Assembly (NCBI GenBank): GCA_963666875.2 | Contig: CAXXPU010000008.1 | Location: 46,178 to 110,177 of the forward strand | Direction of reading: 5' to 3' | Length of the DNA stretch: 64,000 nt | Source of the DNA: G963662655 sp963666875 | Lineage (GTDB): Bacteria > Cloacimonadota > Cloacimonadia > Cloacimonadales > JAIOQZ01 | Shown: piece after piece, positions 42,884 to 51,813 of the stretch | How positions within the stretch are numbered: the first letter of the stretch is position 1 | How the letters are laid out: every line of letters starts with the position of its first letter | Translations under genes and position numbers: made by a program | The notes under the pieces: model-generated | Told to the model about the DNA's origin: nothing | The model's input: only the letters and a program-made list of their open reading frames with translations | Databases searched by the model: none

Positions 42884-45430
42884 ATGCCCAATTTCATCAA
42901 ACTTCGCGTAAGACCGAACCTGCCGGAACAACTGGCACACCTGAAAAAACTATCGTACAATCTCTGGACTACCTGGGATAAGGATGCCAGCCTGCTCTTC
43001 CGCAGGATGGATCCACACCTGTACCGCCAATGCGACCACAACCCGGTCAAACTGCTGCACCTGCTTCCGAAGGAACGGCTGGAGGAACTCGCCAACGACC
43101 GCGGTTTCATCTTCGAGATGAATAGGGTATGGGAAAAATTCCTGTCCTACCGGCAATTCACCGGGTACTACCACGACGAGGACGGCACCGAACACGATTT
43201 CCGCAAGGACCAGCTTATCGCCTACTTCTCCATGGAGTACGGTCTGCACGAATCGATCCCGGCGTATTCGGGTGGCTTGGGCGTACTCGCCGGCGATTAC
43301 CTGAAAGCCGCGTCCGACCAGGGCATTCCGCTCATCGCGTTCGGTCTGCTGTACAAGTTCGGATACTTTTCGCAGAAGATCAACCTCGACGGCATGCAGG
43401 AGGAAAACTACTCCCTGATCGAGTGGCACACCAAGCCGGTACGACTTCTGCGCGATGAAAACGGCGAAACGCTGCTCAACAGCATCAACATCCTCAACCG
43501 CGACGTGTGGTTCAAGACGTGGATCATAGAGGTTGGAACCATCTCGCTCTACCTGCTGGATACCGATATCGACAAGAATCCGCCCGACCTCCGCGAGATC
43601 ACCGATATTCTCTACCCCGCCGACAAGGACAAGCGTATCACGCAGGAAATCCTGCTCGCGTTCGGTTCCCTGAAACTGATGGAATCGCTCGAAATCAATC
43701 CGTCCATCTACCACCTCAACGAAGGGCACTCCGCATTCCTGATCGTCGAGCGGCTTCGCAAGCTCATGAATGACTTTACATACCGCGAGGCACAGGAGAT
43801 CATCTACCAGAGCACGGTGTTCACGACCCATACACCGGTGGTGGAAGGCAACGAGCACTTCGAGCGTGGTCTGATCGAAACCTACCTCCGAAAACACATC
43901 GAGGGATTCGGATTCAACTTCGAGGAGTTCTACAAGCTGGGCGCGATCAATCACGACGAGTATTTCTGGCTGCCGGCGTTCGCGATGCGATTCTCGCGTT
44001 ATTCGAACGGCGTCTCGAAGCTTCACAGCCAGGTCTCGCGCAAGATGTGGCACAAGCTCTATCCGGATATCTGCGAACAAGAAGTTCCCATCAGCGCCAT
44101 CACCAACGGCGTGCATATCCAGAGCTGGATCAGCGAGCAGGTAACCTCGCTCTTCGACCGCTACATCGGTCCCGATTACATGCACATGGCGGAGAAGAGA
44201 TCGGTCTGGCGAAACGTTAAAACCATCCCCAACTCCGAGATATGGGAAGCGCATCAGCAACGCAAGGAACAGATGATCTCGTTTATCCGTACGAGGGTCG
44301 AACAGCATCTGGCGGGAAAAGGACAGCTCTTCTACACCTACCACCAGACGCGGAACCTGCTCAATCCCGATCACCTCACCATCGGCTTCGCGCGCAGATT
44401 CGCACCCTACAAGCGCGCCGATCTCATCCTCGAAGATCCCAAGCGCTTGCTGGAGATCCTCAACCACCCGACAAGACCGGTGCAGTTCCTCTTCGCAGGA
44501 AAGGCGCACCCGGCGGACCAGAATGGGAAGCTCCTGATCAAGCGCTTGATCGACTTCGCAAAGGACAACAAGGTGGAGGATCGCTTCGTGTTCATCGAGG
44601 ACTACGATATCAACATCGCGCGCCACATGGTGCAGGGTGTTGACGTCTGGCTGAACAATCCCATTCGTCCGTTGGAAGCGAGCGGAACGTCGGGCATGAA
44701 GGCAGGTATGAACGGCGTTCTCAATCTCAGCGTTCTGGACGGCTGGTGGCCCGAGTGCTTCGACAAGAGAAACGGCTGGGCGATCCGCGCCGGCGAGGAC
44801 TTCCACGACGAACGGATGCGCAGACGCATGGAAGCCAATCAGGTCTATGAGCTGATCGAGAACGAGGTCAGCGAGATGTACTATGACCGCGACCAGACCA
44901 ACATCCCCATCCGCTGGGTGGAGTGGATGAAACACTCGATGTACACCGTCGGTATGGGATTCAACATGCACCGCATGCTGCGGCAGTACGAAGACGAATT
45001 CTACGCGCCCGGGATTCTCGCCGTGCAGAACCTTTCCGCGAATGATTTCGAGAACTTGCGCGCGGAACTGAAATTCGAGGATAAAATCCGCAAGAATTGG
45101 AACAAAATTCGTTTTACGAAGTTTCATATATTGAACGAGATGAAGGAAGCGCCCAACACCGGCGATACGCTCGATCTGGAGGCGATCATCGATTTCGGCG
45201 CCGCGGACGCGGACGATTTCCTTGTCGAGGTGATCTACATCCACCGGAAGCCGAACGGCTACCGGCTGATCCCGATGGAGCTGGATCGGCGGGAGGAATC
45301 CGGGATCGGGATATTCCGATCGAAAGTGGTGCTGAAGGATGCCGGAACGCAGTACATCAATGCGCGGGTGCGTCCGAAATCGAAGGCGCTGGATAAATTC
45401 TACTTCGATATGGTGAAATGGTTCGAGTAA
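42884..45430 (+). CDS. glgP: Alpha-glucan phosphorylase
   Basis: 848 residues. 'AYFSMEYGLHESIPAYSGGLGVLAGDYLKAASD' near 110-145 and the pyridoxal-phosphate lysine Lys606 in 'EASGTSGMKAGMNG' define the short, archaeal/TtGP-like phosphorylase family with a DUF3417 N-terminus (LPEQLAHLKKLSYNLWTTWD). It releases glucose-1-phosphate from glycogen. It has its own AGGAGG ribosome-binding site 8 nt before the ATG. It completes the debranching enzyme-synthase-GH57-phosphorylase set. Confidence 0.96.
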   Translation: MPNFIKLRVRPNLPEQLAHLKKLSYNLWTTWDKDASLLFRRMDPHLYRQCDHNPVKLLHLLPKERLEELANDRGFIFEMNRVWEKFLSYRQFTGYYHDEDGTEHDFRKDQLIAYFSMEYGLHESIPAYSGGLGVLAGDYLKAASDQGIPLIAFGLLYKFGYFSQKINLDGMQEENYSLIEWHTKPVRLLRDENGETLLNSINILNRDVWFKTWIIEVGTISLYLLDTDIDKNPPDLREITDILYPADKDKRITQEILLAFGSLKLMESLEINPSIYHLNEGHSAFLIVERLRKLMNDFTYREAQEIIYQSTVFTTHTPVVEGNEHFERGLIETYLRKHIEGFGFNFEEFYKLGAINHDEYFWLPAFAMRFSRYSNGVSKLHSQVSRKMWHKLYPDICEQEVPISAITNGVHIQSWISEQVTSLFDRYIGPDYMHMAEKRSVWRNVKTIPNSEIWEAHQQRKEQMISFIRTRVEQHLAGKGQLFYTYHQTRNLLNPDHLTIGFARRFAPYKRADLILEDPKRLLEILNHPTRPVQFLFAGKAHPADQNGKLLIKRLIDFAKDNKVEDRFVFIEDYDINIARHMVQGVDVWLNNPIRPLEASGTSGMKAGMNGVLNLSVLDGWWPECFDKRNGWAIRAGEDFHDERMRRRMEANQVYELIENEVSEMYYDRDQTNIPIRWVEWMKHSMYTVGMGFNMHRMLRQYEDEFYAPGILAVQNLSANDFENLRAELKFEDKIRKNWNKIRFTKFHILNEMKEAPNTGDTLDLEAIIDFGAADADDFLVEVIYIHRKPNGYRLIPMELDRREESGIGIFRSKVVLKDAGTQYINARVRPKSKALDKFYFDMVKWFE

Positions 45431-45499
45431 ATTATAGGTTGACGCGAGCCGGACGCACTTGAAAATTCGCTTTATGATGAAGAAAGGTGTCTGAGACGT

Positions 45500-47527
45500 A
45501 TGCTGAAAAGACTTTGGTGGATTTTTGCCCTGCTGTCGATCGCAATCGGCGCGCAGGCTGTCCATATCGATTACATCCCGAATTCCGATGATGTCCAACT
45601 GCGCAACCGGCAGGATATCTACTACCACAGCGAAACGGACGATCAGCACTGGTACGGCACCGATCGCTGGGCGGTTTACTTCGATCTGGAGGACTACTTT
45701 ACCGGAACCGATGAGATCACCATCAACCCGGAAGAAATCGTCTTCTACTGCCCGAACAGCCTGGACGGCGATACGGTGACGTTCATCGTATGTGCGAACG
45801 GCGACAACAACCAGCCGGACGTTTTAAACGCCTACTCCCAGGAAACGCTGACCGGCAATCTGCTGGGCTGGCAGACGGTGCAGATATCAACCGCTATCGA
45901 CTCGTTGTCTACATTCTGGGTCGTCATCGACTACCCGACCGAACACCATCCCTCCAGCCCGGAACAGAGTCGCTACATCGCCGCCAGCGCGACCGGAGGC
46001 GAAAATAGCTTCTACTGGGATCCTGATTACGGCGACGGCTATTTCTTCAACATGGCGGTCATGGGATTCCAGAGCGAATTTCTCCTCGGCGTGAACGGCA
46101 GCCTGAACTTCCCGAATGAATATCGGGAAATCATGGTCGATTACGTATCGGCGAATGAGGAAAACAACAGCGTCACCCCTTACTGGAGCATCACCAACCA
46201 ATCCGCAGTCACCATTACCGATATCACGGTCAGCTACTCGGTAGAGCTACCTAATGACGCTGATAACGAAGGAATGGAGGATTCGGTCAGGCGAATCATG
46301 CTGGGACCGGGCGAGACACTTGTCGATACATCATCGACAAGTCTTGACCTTGGGCTGTTGAATTCACAGATGTATGTCATGGCGGAAGTATTTTATCCCG
46401 GTATCGATACACTTGACGCCAATACAGCGAACAACTCGAAGACCGTTTTATTCGATATCTTCAGAACCCCGAGAAATCACGTCCTGGTCGAAAACGCACT
46501 TCGCACGAGCGATATCTCGACAAGATATATATGGGATATCCAATCGTCTGATCTGCAACAGGATAGCGTGATCGTTCTCAACTACTTCCCGGATATCTCG
46601 GACAGCCTGCTCTACGCTCAGGACGCGCTGGATCGCTTCAACCATTACGACCTCTTCGGCTATCCTGCCACTGTCACGCAGGGAATCAGGAAAATTGTCG
46701 GATATACCGACGAACAAGCGTACGCCGACTCGCTGGATACCTATTACCGCGAGGCAATCGACCGGAACACCTTTATGAGCCTGGATGGCTACGATTCCCG
46801 GACATGGGATAATGGTGAATACATCTGCCGGGTTTACATGGCGAATCAGGATACTTACGTATTCACCAGTTATCTGCATAACCTGGTTTTTTACGCAGCG
46901 CTTGTCGAAGAGGGAATCACGCTCGACGGCGAGACGATTCCCGGCTACACGCTTCTCGAATTCCTGCCGGATTCGACCGGGATTATCGGTCTGCAAAACA
47001 GCGACATGATCCACGACACAACATCCGTTTACAATTTCGATTTCGACATCAACAATATCGATACCATACAAGATTCGACAGACCACCTGGAACGCCTTTC
47101 GGTCCTCATGTTCCTGCAATACGAAACAGCGACCTGGAGCAGGGAGAACTGGATCGAATACGCTGTCGTCGTGCCACTCACGGAATTTCTCGACAATGCC
47201 GTCGGCACCCATGACGACACCGTGCCCTACACGCCGGACGTAAAAGTCTATCCCAATCCCTTCCGACCGGGACAGAGCGTGCGGATCGACGTACCGCAAC
47301 TGAAGAGCCGCAGCCTGAAAGGAGTGACCGTGGATGTCTATAATATTCGCGGACAGCGCGTTCGACGGATTGTCAGGGAAGCGAACGAGATCCCGAACGG
47401 AATCTACTGGGACGGACGAAACCAGAAGGGGAATATCGTATCGACCGGTGTTTATCTGATGCGTATCGAGACGCGGGACGGCAACGCCTCCGTGGTTACG
47501 CATAAAAACTGCCTGCTCATCAAATAG
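45500..47527 (+). CDS. Secreted Omp28-like protein with FlgD-like C-terminal domain
   Basis: 675 residues. The signal peptide is MLKRLWWIFALLSIAIGAQA. Residues about 20-190 look like a jelly-roll domain, about 215-310 like a CARDB-type Ig domain (VDYVSANEENNSV, ANTANNSKTVLF), and about 320-440 an Omp28/thioredoxin-like domain without CxxC ('PRNHVLVENALRTSD', 'FGYPATVTQG'). The sorting-style C-terminus from about 585 reads 'VYPNPFRPGQSVRIDV...GQRVRRI...GNIVSTGVYLMRIE'. It is on the opposite strand from the 26-36 kb cargo cluster, so it belongs to a separate unit with the following gene (23 nt away). Confidence 0.85.
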   Translation: MLKRLWWIFALLSIAIGAQAVHIDYIPNSDDVQLRNRQDIYYHSETDDQHWYGTDRWAVYFDLEDYFTGTDEITINPEEIVFYCPNSLDGDTVTFIVCANGDNNQPDVLNAYSQETLTGNLLGWQTVQISTAIDSLSTFWVVIDYPTEHHPSSPEQSRYIAASATGGENSFYWDPDYGDGYFFNMAVMGFQSEFLLGVNGSLNFPNEYREIMVDYVSANEENNSVTPYWSITNQSAVTITDITVSYSVELPNDADNEGMEDSVRRIMLGPGETLVDTSSTSLDLGLLNSQMYVMAEVFYPGIDTLDANTANNSKTVLFDIFRTPRNHVLVENALRTSDISTRYIWDIQSSDLQQDSVIVLNYFPDISDSLLYAQDALDRFNHYDLFGYPATVTQGIRKIVGYTDEQAYADSLDTYYREAIDRNTFMSLDGYDSRTWDNGEYICRVYMANQDTYVFTSYLHNLVFYAALVEEGITLDGETIPGYTLLEFLPDSTGIIGLQNSDMIHDTTSVYNFDFDINNIDTIQDSTDHLERLSVLMFLQYETATWSRENWIEYAVVVPLTEFLDNAVGTHDDTVPYTPDVKVYPNPFRPGQSVRIDVPQLKSRSLKGVTVDVYNIRGQRVRRIVREANEIPNGIYWDGRNQKGNIVSTGVYLMRIETRDGNASVVTHKNCLLIK

Positions 47528-47550
47528 AGGCGGAGAAAGCGACGCGTCAC

Positions 47551-48615
47551 GTGAGAACAAAGACCATTTTCGACCGTACTTTCAACGAGTACAGCGGCGT
47601 ACTGCACGTCCATACCCAGTATTCCTTCGACTGCGACGTCAACCTTCCCCGCGTCATCCGCGCCGCGAAGAGAGATCGTGCCGATTTCATCATGATCAAC
47701 GACCACCACACCTTCGCCGCGAAGGACGACCACGCGGTTCGAAGCGAGAAGGATCTGATCATTATTGTCGGCGCCGAAGTGAACGACAAGTCCGGCAACA
47801 ACCACTACCTGGTCTTCGGAACCGATCAGGTGCATACGAAGATTCCGGCACCGGAATACATGCAGAAATACGCGGACGAAGGCGTTCGCGGCTTTATCGC
47901 GCACCCGGTCGAGCGTCGCCGCACCAAGCGATACCGCACATATCCCTGGCTGGAGAAGAACGTCGATCACGCGGCGGGAATGGAAATCTGGAACTTCACA
48001 TCGAGCTGGATCGGGAAACTGATTCCGAGCATGAACGCGCTACCGATGCTGCTCTTCCCGGATTGCTACATACGAAAGCCGCTGCCTGAGAACCTTCGCC
48101 TGTGGGACGAATGGAATCTCGCCGGACAGCGAATGACCGGCATCGGATCCGTCGATGTCCACGGCACGCGCATGAAGATGCCCGGCATCAAATTCCGCGT
48201 GCTCTCCCACGAACGGCTGATGGATAAAATCCGGACAAACGTCCTCCTGAAGGAAGGCGAGAAGCCGGAGCCGATAAACCTCTACCGAGCCTTGCAGCGC
48301 GGGAATTGCTATGTCATTCACGATTCAGTCGGAGCGCCGTTCAATTTCTACGCGGGGATCGTCGATCGGGACGGCAACGGCGCGATCTACGGCGAAGATA
48401 TCGACCTTCAGCCCGGCTTGACGCTCTATTTCAATCTGCCGATGAGCGCGAAGGTTACCCTGATTCACAACGGAATGAAAATATCCCGCTGGCGTGACCA
48501 GAGAGGAAGCTTTCCCATTAATCAGCCCGGTTTCTACCGGCTGGAAATTACACGATTTGGTAAGGGTTGGATCTACACCAACCCCATCTATGTTAACGAT
48601 AAAACGAAAGGCTGA
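47551..48615 (+). CDS. PHP-domain metal-dependent phosphoesterase
   Basis: 354 residues from GTG 47551. The N-terminal PHP motif is 'LHVHTQYSFDCD', with 'MINDHHTF', 'GAEVN', 'FIAHPVER' and 'GSVDVHG' as further metal-site motifs. The C-terminal 80-90 residues (NFYAGIVDRDGNG, LYFNLP, VTLIHNGMKI, YRLEI) form a beta-sandwich seen in PHP proteins of unknown substrate. Not a polymerase or histidinol phosphatase by length. Starts 23 nt after the cargo gene and ends 2 nt before the YhaM-like gene. Confidence 0.85.
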   Translation: MRTKTIFDRTFNEYSGVLHVHTQYSFDCDVNLPRVIRAAKRDRADFIMINDHHTFAAKDDHAVRSEKDLIIIVGAEVNDKSGNNHYLVFGTDQVHTKIPAPEYMQKYADEGVRGFIAHPVERRRTKRYRTYPWLEKNVDHAAGMEIWNFTSSWIGKLIPSMNALPMLLFPDCYIRKPLPENLRLWDEWNLAGQRMTGIGSVDVHGTRMKMPGIKFRVLSHERLMDKIRTNVLLKEGEKPEPINLYRALQRGNCYVIHDSVGAPFNFYAGIVDRDGNGAIYGEDIDLQPGLTLYFNLPMSAKVTLIHNGMKISRWRDQRGSFPINQPGFYRLEITRFGKGWIYTNPIYVNDKTKG

Positions 48616-48617
48616 TC

Positions 48618-49562
48618 ATGGAAAAAATCTATATCGAGGATTTACACCACTACCTGAACGAGGAGATTGTCACCTACTTCCTGGTGACGCAGAAAGAACT
48701 GCGAGACGGCAAGAAAGACCAGTTCGTGCGTCTGCGGCTGACCGACAAGTCCGGCAACATCGCCGCCAACATCTGGAACAACGTCAAGCAGCTCAAAGAC
48801 CTCTTCAAAGAGGGCGATATCGTCAAGATTAAGGGGATTGTCATCTCCTACAAGGAGCAGAGCCAGATTACGGTGAACAACATCCGCCGCGCCCGGGAAG
48901 AAGAATACGACATCTCCGAATTCGTGCCCAAGACATCCAAGGACGTCAAGGATCTCTCGGACGCGCTCTTCCACTACATCGACAATATCAACGACGAGTA
49001 CATCAAGCAACTGCTGGAGAGCATTTTCGGCGATAAGGAATTCTTCTCGAAGTTTTCGCAGGCTCCGGCAGCAAAAAGCTGGCACCACAACTACATGGGC
49101 GGACTGATCGAACATACCGTATCCGTGACTAAAATCTGTGACTTCGCCTCGCACATGTACCCGGTACAGAAAGATATCCTCATGGCAGGCGCGATGCTGC
49201 ACGATTCGGGGAAAGTCTTCGAATACAGCATGCGTCCCGCCATCGACTTCACACCCATTGGAAGGCTGGTCGGGCATATCTGTCTGGCGGACGAGATGGT
49301 CACGAAGAAGGCGGCCGAGATCAACAACTTCCCGGACAACACCCTGCTGAAAATCAGACACCTGATCCTGTCGCATCACGGCGAATTCGAGAAAGGCTCC
49401 TGCCGGCTGCCGCAGATGCTCGAGGCGATCGTGCTGCACTACGCCGACAATCTCGACGCGCAGACCATCGGCGTGAATCAGCTTGTCGAAGCCGGACTGA
49501 AATCCGATTCGGAGTGGACCGAATACGACAAGCTCAACAATCGGTACTTCTATATAGGCTGA
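48618..49562 (+). CDS. YhaM/CBF1-like 3'-5' exoribonuclease (OB fold plus HD)
   Basis: 314 residues. An N-terminal OB-fold tRNA-anticodon-type domain at about 10-95 (VTYFLVTQKELRDGKKDQFVR split by turns, 'IVKIKGIVISYKEQSQITV') precedes an HD domain with 'SWHHNYMGGLIEHTVSV', 'AGAMLHDSGK' (HD pair) and 'ILSHHGEFEKGS'. The same order is found in Bacillus YhaM, a 3'-5' exonuclease of RNA and DNA. Closely packed between the PHP gene (2 nt) and the MBL gene (1 nt), so the three are cotranscribed. Confidence 0.92.
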   Translation: MEKIYIEDLHHYLNEEIVTYFLVTQKELRDGKKDQFVRLRLTDKSGNIAANIWNNVKQLKDLFKEGDIVKIKGIVISYKEQSQITVNNIRRAREEEYDISEFVPKTSKDVKDLSDALFHYIDNINDEYIKQLLESIFGDKEFFSKFSQAPAAKSWHHNYMGGLIEHTVSVTKICDFASHMYPVQKDILMAGAMLHDSGKVFEYSMRPAIDFTPIGRLVGHICLADEMVTKKAAEINNFPDNTLLKIRHLILSHHGEFEKGSCRLPQMLEAIVLHYADNLDAQTIGVNQLVEAGLKSDSEWTEYDKLNNRYFYIG

Positions 49563-49563
49563 T

Positions 49564-50343
49564 ATGTTCCAGACCACCGTACTGGCCAGCGGAAGCAAGG
49601 GCAACGCGATCCTGATCCGCACCGATGAGACCAAACTCCTGTTGGACGCGGGACTCTCCGGCAAGCGCATTTTCGCGTTCATCGAGCAGGTAAATCTCGC
49701 GCCGCAGAACATCCGCGGGATCGTCCTCAGTCACGAGCACAGCGACCACAGCTTCGGCGTGGGCGTTCTCTGCCGAAAATTGAGAATCCCGCTCTTCGCG
49801 ACGAAGCCGACCTTTCACGCTTGCAGCCACAAACTGGGCGATCTGCCGTTGGGCGTGCAATTCATCGAGCCTGGGACGTCGTTTCATATCGGCGATATCG
49901 AGGTTCACCCCTTCAGTTCGTCGCACGACGCGGTCGATTCCTGCAACTTCACCTTCACCAACCGTGAAGGACGCAAGCTTGCGGTGGTCACCGACGCCGG
50001 ATATCCGACAAAATTGATGATCGAGAGGATAAAAAGCTCATCGACCCTGATTCTTGAATCGAACCACGATGTGAAGATGCTGCTCGAAGGTCCCTATCCC
50101 TGGGAACTCAAGCAGCGCGTGCGAAGCCGTCAGGGACACCTCTCCAACGAGCAGGCGGTGGGCGTAATCAACCAGGTGCTTCACCCGGATCTTAATAATC
50201 TGATCCTGGCGCACCTCAGCGAGACAAACAACACTCCCGAGATCGCGCGAAAGACGATGGAGGATTTTTTACATGAAATCCGCCATCCCGTGAAGCTATA
50301 CGTGGCTTTGCAGGATCGTCCGACGCAGTTGATCGAGGTATAA
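49564..50343 (+). CDS. MBL-fold metallohydrolase, YycJ/WalJ-like
   Basis: 259 residues. The metal motif is 'LSHEHSDHSFG', with 'FTFTNREGRKLAVVTDAGYPT' and 'LILESNHDVKMLLEGPYPW' characteristic of the YycJ/WalJ group, proposed exonucleases or cell-division-coupled nucleases. The C-terminal 'LSETNNTPEIARKTM' supports the assignment. The stop codon TAA starts the following dispersed repeat (50341). Fourth gene of a rightward unit beginning at 45500. Confidence 0.9.
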   Translation: MFQTTVLASGSKGNAILIRTDETKLLLDAGLSGKRIFAFIEQVNLAPQNIRGIVLSHEHSDHSFGVGVLCRKLRIPLFATKPTFHACSHKLGDLPLGVQFIEPGTSFHIGDIEVHPFSSSHDAVDSCNFTFTNREGRKLAVVTDAGYPTKLMIERIKSSSTLILESNHDVKMLLEGPYPWELKQRVRSRQGHLSNEQAVGVINQVLHPDLNNLILAHLSETNNTPEIARKTMEDFLHEIRHPVKLYVALQDRPTQLIEV

Positions 50344-50460
50344 TTCCAACTTCTGAATGTGCCACAGGCTCTTCCGAATGTTGGAATTACAGGTTGATAT
50401 CCTGAATACAAGAAATCAACATTCAGAAGAGTTACTGCGTAACACATTCGGAAGTTGATT
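50341..50460 (+). repeat. Two palindromic repeats of the 'ttccaac...gttggaa' family
   Basis: AATTCCAACTTCTGAATGTG...CCGAATGTTGGAATT (50342-50389), then 'atcaacattcagaag...cacattcggaagttgatt' (50416-50463). The first pairs across a short loop and is related to 12582-12637 and 16680-16738. It begins on the stop codon of the MBL gene. Confidence 0.8.
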
Positions 50461-50476
50461 TCATCAAGGAGATAAA

Positions 50477-51802
50477 TTGTTATCGACACTTGGCGTAATT
50501 ATTGTACTGGGCATTCTGATTACCGTACACGAATCGGGGCATTTTTTCGCGGCGCGCCTGTTCGGCGTGTACGTCGAGAAATTCTCGATCGGATTCGGAC
50601 CGAAGATATTCTCGTACAAGTGGGGTGAGACAGAATTCCGCGTCTCGTGGATTCCGCTGGGCGGATACGTGAAGATGAAAGGCGAGAATCCCGGCGACGA
50701 GATGTCAGGCGACCGCGACGAATTCACGGGCAAACCCTGGTGGCAAAAATCGCTGGTCGCGCTGGCGGGACCGCTTGCCAACCTGATTTTCGCGATCCTC
50801 GTCATGATCGTGTCCTTTATGATCGGCAGAGCGTACGAGGACAACTACCCCATCATCGGCGCGATTGACAGCGTCTATTCACAGACATTCAAGACCGGCG
50901 ACACCATCACACAGGTCAATGGCAGCGAAATCCGCGGCTGGAGCGAGATCGCCAAATACACGGACGAGAACGAGACCAATATCATCGTTCTCACACGAGA
51001 CGGCAACCAGAAGCAGGTCGAGATCGGGAATATCGAGCCGGTAACCTGGTACACAGACATCAAGCCGCACATCGATTCGGTGGTTGGCGAGCTGATCCTC
51101 GGTCTCCCCGCCTACAAAGCGGGACTGATCGAAGGCGACCGCATCGTGAAGATCGATTCCACTGAAGTGCGAGACTGGTATCATATGAACCAGCTTATCC
51201 AGAGCCACGATGGCGACGAACTCACCCTGACCATCGATCGCGACGGTACGTTGATCACAGCGAACGTTGCGCTCGATTCGACGCTCGCCGGCTACGACAA
51301 GAAGATGATCGGCATCAGCCAGCCATCGCCGGTTCACTGGAAAGAGCACTATACGCCGCTGGAAGCAATCCGGTACGGCGCGCTGTCGTCGGGCATCCTG
51401 GTGGTGAAGGTCTATGAGGGGCTCTACCAACTGGTGCTGCATCCATCGTCGCTGAAGACGAACATCGGCAGCCCGGTGATGATGGTGCCTATGAGTAAGC
51501 AGATCGCCAAGCGCGGTTTGGGCGACACGTTCTCTTTCATCGCCGCGATCAGTCTGCTCCTGATGGTGATGAACCTGCTGCCCATCCCGGTGCTTGACGG
51601 CGGTCAGATATTCTTCTACATCCTCGAGGGAATCTTCCGCAAGCCGCTGCCGTTCAAGGTACAGATGATCTTGCAGCAGATAGGATTCAGCCTGCTGCTC
51701 TTTCTGATGATCTACGCGCTCTACAACGACTTCTCCAAGATATTCATCCGCAATATGTCGATGCGAAATCCGACAACGGTCGAATCGACCACCGAACCGT
51801 AA
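50477..51802 (+). CDS. rseP: Site-2 intramembrane metalloprotease RseP
   Basis: 441 residues from TTG 50477, with AAGGAG directly before it. The zinc motif HESGH is at 18-22 inside the first transmembrane helix; 'FSIGFGPKIFSYKWGETEFRVS' follows. Two PDZ-like segments carry 'DTITQVNGSEIRGW' and 'DRIVKIDSTEVRDW'. The second catalytic motif is 'LLPIPVLDGGQ'. RseP cleaves membrane anti-sigma factors and signal-peptide remnants. Tandem PDZ and length fit Gram-negative RseP. The next gene, tgt, follows 11 nt later. Confidence 0.95.
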   Translation: MLSTLGVIIVLGILITVHESGHFFAARLFGVYVEKFSIGFGPKIFSYKWGETEFRVSWIPLGGYVKMKGENPGDEMSGDRDEFTGKPWWQKSLVALAGPLANLIFAILVMIVSFMIGRAYEDNYPIIGAIDSVYSQTFKTGDTITQVNGSEIRGWSEIAKYTDENETNIIVLTRDGNQKQVEIGNIEPVTWYTDIKPHIDSVVGELILGLPAYKAGLIEGDRIVKIDSTEVRDWYHMNQLIQSHDGDELTLTIDRDGTLITANVALDSTLAGYDKKMIGISQPSPVHWKEHYTPLEAIRYGALSSGILVVKVYEGLYQLVLHPSSLKTNIGSPVMMVPMSKQIAKRGLGDTFSFIAAISLLLMVMNLLPIPVLDGGQIFFYILEGIFRKPLPFKVQMILQQIGFSLLLFLMIYALYNDFSKIFIRNMSMRNPTTVESTTEP

Positions 51803-51813
51803 AGGAGCCCAAC

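Noticed and set aside
42950..45649. An 899-codon open frame antisense to glgP
   Set aside because: It mirrors the phosphorylase codons and has no ribosome-binding site or recognisable motif.
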